A DNA stretch of 64,000 nt from positions 747,543-811,542 of the forward strand of contig NZ_JALGBH010000002.1 in the NCBI RefSeq assembly GCF_022809115.1. Reading direction: 5' to 3'. A program made the position numbers and the translations under genes. This stretch comes from Pedobacter montanisoli. GTDB lineage: Bacteria; Bacteroidota; Bacteroidia; Sphingobacteriales; Sphingobacteriaceae. Shown piece by piece: positions 17,455 through 25,267 of the stretch. A model generated the notes under the pieces. That model was not told where the DNA came from. It was given only the letters and a program-made list of their open reading frames with translations, and ran no database searches. The number at the start of each line of letters is the position of its first letter. Position 1 is the stretch's first letter.

Positions 17455-17499
17455 TGACTTTTTGTCTTATTTTGAGTTTTTATTATGACTTTTTGTCTT
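17455..17499. promoter_or_regulatory. Two copies of TGACTTTTTGTCTT upstream of hsp20
   Basis: The 14-mer TGACTTTTTGTCTT occurs exactly at 17455-17468 and 17486-17499, 31 bp apart (three helical turns). Each contains the small inverted repeat GAC-TTTTT-GTC. The position upstream of a heat-shock gene and between divergent genes suggests an operator for a dimeric regulator binding both sites on one helix face. No regulator can be named. Confidence 0.5.
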
Positions 17500-17522
17500 G
17501 TTTTTAATTGAATTTAGACTTG

Positions 17523-17537
17523 GAACAAGCTTTGTTC
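17523..17537. promoter_or_regulatory. Inverted repeat GAACAA-GCT-TTGTTC in the hsp20 leader
   Basis: A 6-bp perfect inverted repeat with a 3-bp centre, about 47 bp before the hsp20 ATG. It could be a second operator or a leader hairpin; in the RNA it might work as a temperature-sensitive stem, but it does not cover the ribosome binding site. Confidence 0.35.
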
Positions 17538-17569
17538 ATATGGGATAACAGAAAATAAAAATAATTATT

Positions 17570-17574
17570 GGAGG
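17570..17574 (+). promoter_or_regulatory. Shine-Dalgarno sequence of hsp20
   Basis: GGAGG with a 9-nt spacer to the ATG at 17584. Such a consensus site is rare in this window and suggests strong or stress-specific translation of the small heat-shock protein. Confidence 0.6.
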
Positions 17575-17583
17575 TAATATAAA

Positions 17584-18018
17584 ATGAACTTAGTAAAATT
17601 TAACAACAGAACGAGAAATAACACGCCTTATTTTAACAATGTATTTGATAGTTTGTTTAACGAGGCATTCAACAAAAATTATGGTATGCATAAAATGCCT
17701 GCAGTAAATATTATTGAAAAAGAAAACGAGTATAAAATTGAGCTAGCTGCTCCGGGTTTGGTTAAAGAAGATTTTAAAATAGATTTAAAAGAAAATGATT
17801 TAACCATTCAGGTTGAGAAGAAAACAGAGGTGAATGACGAGCAACAAGGTTATACCCGTAAAGAGTTTGGATATACTTCGTTTAACAGATCTTTCTTGTT
17901 GCCTGATCATGTAAATCAGGATAAAATCAATGCCGAATATGTGAATGGTGTTTTAACCATTAGCATTGCTAAACAAGATGAACCTAAACTGCAACATAGG
18001 GAAATAAAAATTTCATAA
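17584..18018 (+). CDS. Small heat-shock protein, Hsp20/alpha-crystallin family
   Basis: A 144-residue ATP-independent chaperone. A short N-terminal arm (MNLVKFNNRTRNNTPYFNNVFDSLFNEAF) is followed by the alpha-crystallin domain (about 38-130) with PAVNIIEKENEYKIELAAPGLVKEDFKIDL. The hallmark A-x(n)-GVL strand is present as INAEYVNGVLTISI. The C-terminal tail EIKIS carries the I-x-I-type motif used in oligomer assembly. It is monocistronic, with repeats and an inverted repeat upstream, a good ribosome binding site and a GC-rich terminator 23 bp after the stop. Confidence 0.95.
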   Translation: MNLVKFNNRTRNNTPYFNNVFDSLFNEAFNKNYGMHKMPAVNIIEKENEYKIELAAPGLVKEDFKIDLKENDLTIQVEKKTEVNDEQQGYTRKEFGYTSFNRSFLLPDHVNQDKINAEYVNGVLTISIAKQDEPKLQHREIKIS

Positions 18019-18040
18019 TTCATAGTTAGTTTGTTTGTTT

Positions 18041-18069
18041 AAAAGGGTCTGCCAAAAGCGGCCCTTTTT
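18041..18069 (+). terminator. Intrinsic terminator after hsp20
   Basis: AAAAGGG and CCCTTTTT pair around an inner CTGC/GCGG stem with a CAAAA loop, ending in a T-run. It lies 22 bp downstream of the hsp20 stop. Confidence 0.75.
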
Positions 18070-18140
18070 CATTTATTAATCTTCTCTTTTCAGAAATGTT
18101 CCAAATTACGGATGCAGTTTTAAAACCCGCTCAATTTGTA

Positions 18141-18148
18141 TAATTTTG
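18141..18148 (+). promoter_or_regulatory. -7 promoter box directly before the ATG at 18153
   Basis: TAATTTTG matches TAnnTTTG; a GTTTT stretch lies 19 bp upstream. Only 4 nt separate the box from the ATG, so with the 6-nt distance seen at rnpB transcription would start at the ATG itself, predicting a leaderless message. Confidence 0.5.
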
Positions 18149-18152
18149 TGCT

Positions 18153-19466
18153 ATGCAACGTGAAATACTCGATACCAAGCGTAAAGCTTTAAATATAAAT
18201 TTAGACCCAAAGATTTATGGTACTTTTGCCGAAATAGGTGCAGGACAGGAAGTATCCAGGGCGTTTTTCAATGCTGGCGCTGCTTCTGGAACAGTTGCCA
18301 AAACCATGTCGGCCTATGATATGACCTTTAGCGATTCTATTTATGGCGCCGAAGATTCGGGGAGGTATGTGAGCCAGAACCGTTTAACCAAAATGCTGGA
18401 TCATGAATATTCGCTATTGGTTGAGCGTTTGCACGGAGAGAAATACCAGAATAAAACCTTTTTCGCTTTTGCCAATACAGTTACAACCTTAAACTATACA
18501 AAAACAAATGATCCTCACGGATGGATTGGCTTACGTTTTCAAACCGAGCCGGGAGGAGAGGCGAGCGAGATCTATTTTCACGTTCGCTTATTGGATACCG
18601 ATGTATTGAACCAACAATGGTCTTTAGGTGTTATAGGTGTGAACCTTATTTACGCTGCTTTTTATTACATCAACGATCCTAAAACCATGATAGAATCATT
18701 GGTAGATAATTTAAATGTAGGTTCGGTAGAAATAGATCTGATTTCGGTTAATGGGCCGGCATTTAAAAATGTAAACAATTTACTGCTGAACCTATATCTC
18801 GTTGTTAAAGATTTTTCGGCCGCTTCAATTTTTGATCCTGAAGCACAACCACGTCAGGCAAAAGATTTGCTTTATAAAAAAGATGTAATGATTTTGCGTA
18901 CCAAATATGGGCAAAAATCTAATCCTAACTTTAGCTTATTTAATAAAGCAATTGATCAGTTTAAACGGGTTAACCACGTGGCAGATGAAAATCTGCGAGT
19001 GTTGATTGAGGTTTTGATTACCAATGTATTAACCGATGGTACCGAAGCACAGGATGATGTTGATCTGGAAGCAGTGGCAAAACGTGCCGAAGAAATGTGT
19101 AAAACAGGTAATTATGTAATTGTATCTAACTTTGCTCGTAAAAACCGTCTGGCTAAATATTTAGATAGATGTAAACCAAATAGCGTGGGCATGTCAACCA
19201 ATATTAACAACCTTAAATTTGTATTTAATTCTACCAATTTTGGTGAGAATTATACTGGTCATTTGCTGAGCTATGTAAATGATATGTTTAGCAGAAATAT
19301 CAGACTGTTTGCTTATCCTTTCTTAGATAAGAAAACCAATACGGTAATTACTACGCAGAATATGCCTGTATCACCAGAAGCTAAACCTTTGTTTGATTTC
19401 TTATTGCTGAACGGATATATTACCGATATCAAAGATTACAACGAAGGAGAGGTGAAAACGGTATAG
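18153..19466 (+). CDS. Conserved protein of unknown function (437 residues)
   Basis: The protein starts MQREILDTKRKALNINLDPK and shows no signal peptide, membrane segment or familiar nucleotide-binding or catalytic motif, so it is likely cytoplasmic. Similar proteins beginning with this sequence and IYGTFAEIGAGQEVSRAFF are, as I remember them, widespread in Bacteroidota and some cyanobacteria. They carry misleading automatic names (for example TonB-dependent receptor or nicotinate-nucleotide adenylyltransferase) that this sequence does not support. Notable conserved-looking stretches: SGTVAKTMSAYDMTFSDSIYG, FFAFANTVTTLNYT, DPHGWIGLRFQ and VSNFARKNRLAKYLDR. It is monocistronic, possibly leaderless, and ends before an AT-rich hairpin at 19473-19491. 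Confidence 0.75.
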   Translation: MQREILDTKRKALNINLDPKIYGTFAEIGAGQEVSRAFFNAGAASGTVAKTMSAYDMTFSDSIYGAEDSGRYVSQNRLTKMLDHEYSLLVERLHGEKYQNKTFFAFANTVTTLNYTKTNDPHGWIGLRFQTEPGGEASEIYFHVRLLDTDVLNQQWSLGVIGVNLIYAAFYYINDPKTMIESLVDNLNVGSVEIDLISVNGPAFKNVNNLLLNLYLVVKDFSAASIFDPEAQPRQAKDLLYKKDVMILRTKYGQKSNPNFSLFNKAIDQFKRVNHVADENLRVLIEVLITNVLTDGTEAQDDVDLEAVAKRAEEMCKTGNYVIVSNFARKNRLAKYLDRCKPNSVGMSTNINNLKFVFNSTNFGENYTGHLLSYVNDMFSRNIRLFAYPFLDKKTNTVITTQNMPVSPEAKPLFDFLLLNGYITDIKDYNEGEVKTV

Positions 19467-19512
19467 AACAAAAGAATTTCAGGTAAATTCTGTTATTAAA
19501 ATTAGAAGCTAG

Positions 19513-19959
19513 TTAATCGTTTGGTTGGCTGTACAAATCTTTAAAGACAATACCCATATGCCTCTCAGGGTTTTCTATGGGCTTAAAACCAAACTGTTCA
19601 TATAAGCCATGGGCATCTAAGGTAGCCAAATGATAGCGACGTAACCCTTGCAAATCTGGATGAAACAGCATGAGTGACATGAGCTTTTTTGATAAGCCTA
19701 GGCCTCTATAAGTTTCTTCTACATAAACATCGCATAAATAAGCAAAAGTGGCCTTATCAGTAATCCAACGGGCAAAACCTACCTGTTGCTGATCTTTATA
19801 AATACCAAAACAGAGGGAGTTTTCTATAGATCTTTTTACAATATCAAACGGGATATTTTTTGCCCAATAAGATTGTGTGCTTAAGTAATGATGCACAGCT
19901 TTAACATCAACTAAATTACGGTCATCCGAAAAAATAAAGCCATTTTCTATAATTTCCAT
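19513..19959 (-). CDS. GNAT-family N-acetyltransferase
   Basis: A 148-residue GCN5-related acetyltransferase. The acetyl-CoA binding motif A is visible as CDVYVEETYRGLGLSKKLMSLML (the R-G-L-G-L loop). The preceding strand is FARWITDKATFAYL, and the C-terminal DAHGLYEQFGFKPIE is the usual motif B end. The acetyl acceptor is unknown; the compact single-domain type acts on small molecules or protein N-termini. It lies just upstream of yajQ in the opposite order (yajQ is transcribed towards it, 36 bp apart), so they may share a transcript. Confidence 0.88.
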   Translation of the reverse strand: MEIIENGFIFSDDRNLVDVKAVHHYLSTQSYWAKNIPFDIVKRSIENSLCFGIYKDQQQVGFARWITDKATFAYLCDVYVEETYRGLGLSKKLMSLMLFHPDLQGLRRYHLATLDAHGLYEQFGFKPIENPERHMGIVFKDLYSQPND

Positions 19960-19994
19960 AAATAATTAAACAGTTAATCCATTGAGCAATGAAC

Positions 19995-20486
19995 TTAGTT
20001 TCTCATGTTGATAAACTGTAAAGGCTGACCAAAATCTTCGCCGCGGCATAAAGCAATTACCTTTTGCAGATCGTCTATATTTTTGCCTTGTACCCGAACC
20101 TGATCGTCCATCATAGAAGCCTGTACTTTCAACTTGCTATCTTTAATTTTTGCAACGATTTTTTTAGCAGTTTCTTTATCAATACCCTCTTTAACCTTAA
20201 CCTGTTTTCTGATCATGTTTCCAGAAGCAATGGTTTCTTTGCCAAAATCCAAACTTTTAGGATCTAAGTGTTGTTTCATCATTCGAGAAATGATAGAATC
20301 TGTTATGGCTTTTAAACGCATATCATCTTCTGTAAGGATTTCAATCGAGTTTGTTTTTTTATCTAACTCAATAGAGCTCTTAGAGGTATGAAAATCGTAT
20401 CTGTTCAGGATTTCTTTTTTAGCGTTATTAATAGCATTATCTAATAGCTGACCATCAATCTTGCTAACAATATCAAAACTTGGCAT
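19995..20486 (-). CDS. yajQ: YajQ-family cyclic-di-GMP/nucleotide-binding protein
   Basis: The 163-residue protein matches the UPF0234/YajQ family along its whole length. It starts MPSFDIVSKIDGQLLDNAINNAKKEILNRYDF, continues IELDKKTNSIEILTEDDMRLKAITDSIISRM and ends QVRVQGKNIDDLQKVIALCRGEDFGQPLQFINMRN. The two ferredoxin-like domains bind nucleotides, and in Xanthomonas a homologue binds cyclic di-GMP and interacts with a transcription factor. Whether that role holds here is not known. It is divergent from the histone-like gene that opens the polyphosphate cluster. Confidence 0.93.
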   Translation of the reverse strand: MPSFDIVSKIDGQLLDNAINNAKKEILNRYDFHTSKSSIELDKKTNSIEILTEDDMRLKAITDSIISRMMKQHLDPKSLDFGKETIASGNMIRKQVKVKEGIDKETAKKIVAKIKDSKLKVQASMMDDQVRVQGKNIDDLQKVIALCRGEDFGQPLQFINMRN

Positions 20487-20551
20487 GTGTTCTTGCTTAA
20501 ATTAAAAAAGAAAATGTTAAATTTAATTACCTACAAATAAAACAAAAAAAT

Positions 20552-21235
20552 ATGAAAACCGCTAAAAGCAAGTCTTCAAAAAAGACCTCGGCAAAGAAAG
20601 CTGCCAAAAAAAATATAGAAAAAACGTTGAGCCAAAAATTTATGGAAGCGTTAAAAGACCTTGGGCATAATGCTGAGAGTTTGGGTAATGAAATAGCAGC
20701 AGCCAGCAAAGCCATGGCAAAAAAGCTTTCTAAAAAGGTTAAAAAAGTAAAAGGTAAAGTAGCTCATAAAATAGAAGCGATTAAAGCTAAAGAACCTGAA
20801 ATAGAGAAAAGGGTAGAAACAGCTAAAAAAGATGCGAAAAAGCTGGTGAAACAGATAGATAAAAAAATAAGCAGAGCCACAAAGCCGGTAGTAAGTAGTG
20901 TAAAAGTTGCCGCAGTAAATACAGAAGAAAAGGTAGCTAATGCCATTAAAAAAGTTGCTGCTCAAACAGATAAAAAAGTAACAGCTGTAAAGAACGAAAT
21001 AAAGAGTAATACCAGACCTGCAAAAACTGAAGTAAAAAAAGCAGCAACACCTACTAAAAGCCCGGCAACAGTTAAAGCTAAAAGCACTACTAAGCCCGCT
21101 CCGGCTAAAGTTGCACCTAAAACAGCAAAATCAATAGCTCCAAAAACGCCGGTAACAGCTGAAAATAAAGTAGATACTACTAACAAAGCGGTATCTAAAG
21201 CAGCATCAGATGCTAAAAATATTATAAATGCCTGA
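20552..21235 (+). CDS. Lys/Ala-rich histone H1-like protein
   Basis: A 227-residue, highly basic, low-complexity protein dominated by Lys, Ala, Pro and Thr (MKTAKSKSSKKTSAKKAAKKN at the start, many KPA/AKS/KTA units after residue 145). The middle part (about 30-130) is amphipathic and probably helical (KFMEALKDLGHNAESLGNEIAAASKAMAKKL). Composition is like eukaryotic H1 and Pseudomonas AlgP, and DNA or polyphosphate binding is plausible. It stands 95 bp upstream of ppk1 in the same direction, separated by a terminator-like hairpin. Because composition drives the similarity, homology to true histones is not claimed. Confidence 0.75.
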   Translation: MKTAKSKSSKKTSAKKAAKKNIEKTLSQKFMEALKDLGHNAESLGNEIAAASKAMAKKLSKKVKKVKGKVAHKIEAIKAKEPEIEKRVETAKKDAKKLVKQIDKKISRATKPVVSSVKVAAVNTEEKVANAIKKVAAQTDKKVTAVKNEIKSNTRPAKTEVKKAATPTKSPATVKAKSTTKPAPAKVAPKTAKSIAPKTPVTAENKVDTTNKAVSKAASDAKNIINA

Positions 21236-21301
21236 TCTATTTAATGAGCTATCTTAACAATTAATAATAACTTAACATTAATTTACAGAGATTTGAAAAA
21301 G

Positions 21302-21321
21302 TCCCCATTTGGGGATTTTTT
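21302..21321 (+). terminator. Terminator-like hairpin immediately before ppk1
   Basis: TCCCCA-TT-TGGGGA followed by six Ts, ending 8 bp before the ppk1 ATG. It would terminate transcripts from the histone-like gene. No promoter fits between it and ppk1, so ppk1 transcripts must cross it, which makes it a possible attenuator or a translational hairpin. Confidence 0.6.
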
Positions 21322-21329
21322 GTTAAATT

Positions 21330-23390
21330 ATGGCAAAACAGAAGCTTCCGTTTTTAAACAGAGAAATTAGCTGGCTTTATTTTAATGAACGTGTATTGCA
21401 GGAAGCTGCCGATGAAACCGTTCCATTGATTGAGCGGATTAGGTTTTTGGCTATTTTTTCTTCCAATCTCGAAGAATTTTATCGGGTAAGAGTAGCTACA
21501 TTAAGCCGTTTGGTAAATTTAAATGATAAGGCTAAAGCACTTTTAGGTTTTAATCCCAAAAAAGTGCTTAATGAAATTAAAAATATTGTTGTTAAGCATG
21601 AGCGTAAATTTGAGCATCTTTTTCAAGCTACTTTAATGACTGAGCTTGCCCAGAATAAAATATTTATACTGAATAATACCCAGTTGAATGTTACAAGAGG
21701 CGAATTTGTTCGTAGTCATTTCAGGGATAAGATATTATCTAATCTGGTACCATTAATGCTCGATCTAAATAAACCATTGCCAGAACTCAAAGACAGAAGT
21801 TTGTACTTTTTTGTGCGTTTAGGCAAAGATTACCAGAAAAAGCATGAAAAATTTGCATTGATTGAACTTCCTGATAGTTTACCCCGTTTTTTAGTGCTGC
21901 CAGAAACCAATGAATTGAAATTTCTTATTTTGTTAGAAGATATTATCAAGTATTGCCTTGATGATATTTTCTATGTGTTTAATTACGATCAATTAGAAGC
22001 ATTTTCTATACAGCTTACCCGCGATGCTGAACTGGATTTTGATAAAAATGTAAGCGATAAATTTATTGATGAGCTAAAAGCCAGTTTAGATAAGCGTAAA
22101 AAAGGAAAGCCCATGCGTTTGCTATATGATAGCGAAATGCCTTTTGAAATGCTGAGCGTGCTAGTAAGCAAACTCAAGATAGAATCAGAGGGATTGATAC
22201 CAGGTAACAAATACCATCGTTTTGGAGATTTTATCAACTTTCCTAATGTAGGTGGTAAAGCATTGGAATATCCTCCTACAGAACCTCTAAAGATTAATGG
22301 ATTGCACCGCACAGAAAGTATTTTTAAGAAAATTACTGAACGTGATTATGTGGTGCATTTACCTTATGAATCTTACGATTACATTATCTTATTTCTTCGC
22401 GAAGCAGCCATAGATCCTAAAGTTACTGAGATTAACATTACGCTTTACCGTTTGGCAGAAAATTCTAAAGTGATTAATGCCCTAATCAATGCAGCTAAAA
22501 ATGGTAAAAAGGTGAATTGCCTGGTAGAGCTCAAGGCCCGTTTTGATGAGAATGCAAATATATTCTGGACCAACAAGCTTTTAGAAGAAGGCGTAAATGT
22601 AAATTATGGCTTAACAGATTATAAGGTGCACTCAAAAATATGTCTTGTAAAGCGCATAGAAAAAGGAAAAGTTAATTATTACGCTAATCTGGCAACTGGA
22701 AATTTTAACGAGAAAACAGCAAGAATTTATTGTGATCATAGTGTTTTTACTTCTAAAAAAGAGATCACTGCCGATCTGGTTAAACTATTTACCGCTTTAA
22801 ATAAGCGAGTGGTAACCAAAGATTTTAAACATTTAATTGTATCACCCTTAGAATCGAGAAATAAGATATATTCATTAATTGATCGGGAAATTAAATACGC
22901 TAAAGCAGGAAAAAATGCTTATCTGGTCTTTAAGGTTAATAGCCTAGCAGATGAAGGGATAGTGGCCAAGCTTTATGAGGCCAGTAATGCAGGCGTATTA
23001 ATTAAACTAATTGTAAGAGGGATTTGCTGTCTTGTACCCGGAGTAAAAGGATTTAGTGAAAATATTACCGTAATTAGTATTATTGATAAATTTTTAGAAC
23101 ATGCCCGTGTGTTTATTTATGGAAATAATGGAAAAGAAGAGATGTATCTCTCATCTGCAGATTTGATGACCAGAAATTTTGAACATAGGGTAGAAGTAGG
23201 GTTTCCGGTATTAGACCCAGATGTGAAACAAGAGATAAGAGATATTATAGAATTTCAGCTACAGGATAATGTCAAAGCCCGAGATATTAACCAGAAAAAT
23301 GATAACAGGTACCATAAAAACAGGCTGGCTACAAAAATCAGGGCACAGGTGCAAGCCTATAATTATTTAAAAACAAAACACCAGATATAA
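21330..23390 (+). CDS. ppk1: Polyphosphate kinase 1
   Basis: Reversible transfer of the ATP gamma-phosphate to polyphosphate. The 686-residue length is normal. The N-domain signature PFLNREISWLYFNERVLQEA opens the protein. The two phospholipase D-like catalytic domains contain the autophosphorylated His434 (DYKVHSKICLV) and the second conserved His near 619 (RNFEHRVEVGFPV). The NLATGNFNEKTARIYCDHSVFT stretch is also typical. Its stop codon overlaps the start of ppx (TAATG), and a PPK2 gene follows, so all three polyphosphate enzymes are made together. The upstream region has two TTAAC-containing repeats 18 bp apart (21254 and 21272). Confidence 0.96.
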   Translation: MAKQKLPFLNREISWLYFNERVLQEAADETVPLIERIRFLAIFSSNLEEFYRVRVATLSRLVNLNDKAKALLGFNPKKVLNEIKNIVVKHERKFEHLFQATLMTELAQNKIFILNNTQLNVTRGEFVRSHFRDKILSNLVPLMLDLNKPLPELKDRSLYFFVRLGKDYQKKHEKFALIELPDSLPRFLVLPETNELKFLILLEDIIKYCLDDIFYVFNYDQLEAFSIQLTRDAELDFDKNVSDKFIDELKASLDKRKKGKPMRLLYDSEMPFEMLSVLVSKLKIESEGLIPGNKYHRFGDFINFPNVGGKALEYPPTEPLKINGLHRTESIFKKITERDYVVHLPYESYDYIILFLREAAIDPKVTEINITLYRLAENSKVINALINAAKNGKKVNCLVELKARFDENANIFWTNKLLEEGVNVNYGLTDYKVHSKICLVKRIEKGKVNYYANLATGNFNEKTARIYCDHSVFTSKKEITADLVKLFTALNKRVVTKDFKHLIVSPLESRNKIYSLIDREIKYAKAGKNAYLVFKVNSLADEGIVAKLYEASNAGVLIKLIVRGICCLVPGVKGFSENITVISIIDKFLEHARVFIYGNNGKEEMYLSSADLMTRNFEHRVEVGFPVLDPDVKQEIRDIIEFQLQDNVKARDINQKNDNRYHKNRLATKIRAQVQAYNYLKTKHQI

Positions 23391-24277
23391 TGCTAAGATA
23401 CGCAGCTATAGATATTGGTTCTAATGCAGTAAGATTATTAATTGCAGATATTTCAAAAAACGAAAAAGGGGTGTACACTTATCGTAAAAACACATTGGTA
23501 AGAGTACCTTTACGCTTGGGAGATGATGCATTTCTGGATCAAAAAATCTCAGCGAAAAAAACAGAAGAACTGGTAAAAACATTGGTTGCCTTTAAGAATC
23601 TAATGGATGTTTATCACGTATCGGCGTATCTGGCATGTGCCACATCGGCCATGCGTGAAGCTCAAAATGGAAGCCAGATTATAAAGAAGGTAAAAAAAGA
23701 AGCAGATATAGATCTTGAAATCATTGAGGGACAGCGAGAAGCAAATATTATTTACGCCAATCATATAGAGCAAAATTTAGATACCAAAAAGAATTATCTT
23801 TATATAGATGTTGGTGGAGGAAGTACAGAATTGTCAATATTTGTTAATAAGCAGTTGTATGCATCAAAATCATTTAATATAGGTACCATACGTATATTAG
23901 ATAATCAGGATAAAGAAGAAATCTGGACAGAGATGAAAAACTGGGTAAAATCTTATACTAAAGACCTTAAAAATTTGGCAGGTATTGGTACAGGAGGAAA
24001 TATCAACAAGCTTTTTCGTATTTCAGGAGAGAAAGATGATATGCCACTTTCTTTCTTAAAGCTCAAAGCAATTTACAATGAGTTGATAGGTTATTCTTTA
24101 AAAGAACGGATCTCTGTTCTTAAGCTTAACCCTGATAGAGCTGATGTAATTGTTCCAGCATGTGAAATTTACCTTACCATTATGAAATGGACAGGGGTTA
24201 AGCAAATATTCGTGCCTAGAGTAGGTATGGTAGATGGCATTATTAACTTACTGATAGAAGAAAATCTAGAAAAATAA
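23390..24277 (+). CDS. ppx: Exopolyphosphatase / pppGpp phosphatase family (Ppx/GppA)
   Basis: A 295-residue member of the actin-like ASKHA fold: phosphate 1 loop AAIDIGSNAVRLLIAD (residues 5-20), CATSAMREAQNG, phosphate 2 loop LYIDVGGGSTELSIF and adenosine-type loop GIGTGGNINKLFR. It degrades polyphosphate from the ends or hydrolyses pppGpp. It is shorter than E. coli Ppx (513) and keeps only the two N-terminal lobes, the usual compact form. Start and ppk1 stop overlap by one base, giving translational coupling of synthesis and degradation. Confidence 0.92.
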   Translation: MLRYAAIDIGSNAVRLLIADISKNEKGVYTYRKNTLVRVPLRLGDDAFLDQKISAKKTEELVKTLVAFKNLMDVYHVSAYLACATSAMREAQNGSQIIKKVKKEADIDLEIIEGQREANIIYANHIEQNLDTKKNYLYIDVGGGSTELSIFVNKQLYASKSFNIGTIRILDNQDKEEIWTEMKNWVKSYTKDLKNLAGIGTGGNINKLFRISGEKDDMPLSFLKLKAIYNELIGYSLKERISVLKLNPDRADVIVPACEIYLTIMKWTGVKQIFVPRVGMVDGIINLLIEENLEK

Positions 24278-24330
24278 ACTGTACAAAACAAGAAACCTGT
24301 TTTGAGTTATACCAATATAAATTAAAATTT

Positions 24331-25212
24331 ATGAGTACAAATACTACTAAATATCTTGCACCAACCAACGGCAAGTTTAAACTTAAAAATTTTGATACCG
24401 ATTATAAAGGACATTTAGATAAAAATACTGTCAAGGAAGATCTCGCAGAGGTTAAAGCTGAATTATCCAAATTACAGGAAGTGCTGTATGCATCGGGTAC
24501 CTATTCAATTCTGGTTATTTTACAGGCTATGGACGCTGCAGGTAAAGACAGTGCCATTGAACATGTAATGTCGGGCGTAAATCCGCAAGGATGTCAGGTT
24601 TATAGTTTTAAAACTCCGAGCAGTGAAGAATACAGACATGATTTTTTATGGAGACATTACAAATCTTTACCTGAAAGAGGAAAGATAGGCATTCATAACC
24701 GTTCACATTATGAAAATGTTTTGGTATGTAAAGTACATCCTGAGTATATTTTAAGTGAAAATATTGGCGGAGTCAGTAATGTTAAGCAAATAGACCAGGA
24801 TTTTTGGAAAAACCGTTATGAAAGTATCCGTTCTTTTGAAAAGCATCTTACAGATAATGGAACTATTGTACTTAAATTCTTTCTTTATGTTTCTAAAGAC
24901 GAACAAAAGAAACGTTTCTTAGAGCGCATAGATGATGAAACGAAAAACTGGAAATTTTCTGCAGGTGATTTAAAAGAACGCGCTTTATGGGATAAATATA
25001 TGGATGCCTATGAAGAAGCGATAAAAGAAACTTCTACTGAAAATGCACCTTGGTACGTTATTCCTGCAGATGAAAAATGGTATAGCCGATTAGCAGTAAG
25101 TCAGATTCTGAAAGATACCTTGAAAAGTTTGAATCTCCAGTATCCTCAATTGCCCGAAGAGGAAAAGGAACAGTTAAAAAGCCTGAAAAAACAGCTGTTA
25201 GATGAGAAATAA
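24331..25212 (+). CDS. ppk2: Polyphosphate kinase 2 family, class III-like
   Basis: A 293-residue polyphosphate:nucleotide phosphotransferase. Walker A is ILQAMDAAGKDSAIEHVM (D68, K72, D73), and the lid region follows (FLWRHYKSLPERGKIGIHNRSHYENVLV). The NRSHYE(N/D)VLV form, rather than the NRSWYN form, is typical of the class III enzymes that can phosphorylate both AMP and ADP with polyphosphate, so this enzyme could regenerate ATP from AMP. It is third in the ppk1-ppx-ppk2 cluster, 54 bp after ppx; the gap holds only a weak AT-rich hairpin. Confidence 0.9.
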   Translation: MSTNTTKYLAPTNGKFKLKNFDTDYKGHLDKNTVKEDLAEVKAELSKLQEVLYASGTYSILVILQAMDAAGKDSAIEHVMSGVNPQGCQVYSFKTPSSEEYRHDFLWRHYKSLPERGKIGIHNRSHYENVLVCKVHPEYILSENIGGVSNVKQIDQDFWKNRYESIRSFEKHLTDNGTIVLKFFLYVSKDEQKKRFLERIDDETKNWKFSAGDLKERALWDKYMDAYEEAIKETSTENAPWYVIPADEKWYSRLAVSQILKDTLKSLNLQYPQLPEEEKEQLKSLKKQLLDEK

Positions 25213-25230
25213 ACATTCTTATCGCTTTCT

Positions 25231-25261
25231 TTTGATGTTAATGTAGTTTATCTTAGATTTG
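25231..25261 (+). promoter_or_regulatory. Promoter of the cobalamin riboswitch transcript
   Basis: TTTG at 25231-25234, a 19-bp spacer and TAGATTTG at 25254-25261: a full match to both elements of the Bacteroidota promoter with the preferred spacing. Transcription would begin near 25267, just before the riboswitch. Confidence 0.8.
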
Positions 25262-25267
25262 CTGCCG

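Noticed and set aside
20651-20965. Antisense frames opposite the Lys/Ala-rich gene
   Set aside because: Lys/Ala codons give Phe/Leu-rich antisense frames; no start context or motif.
21254-21284. Two TTAACA(A)TTAAT repeats upstream of ppk1 as a Pho-box-like site
   Set aside because: Only two copies, 18 bp apart, not in the 10-bp phase seen at 7330; too weak to list as an operator.
24283-24303. Hairpin CAAAACA/TGTTTTG between ppx and ppk2
   Set aside because: Short and AT-rich with no T-run; unlikely to stop transcription, so ppk2 is kept in the operon.
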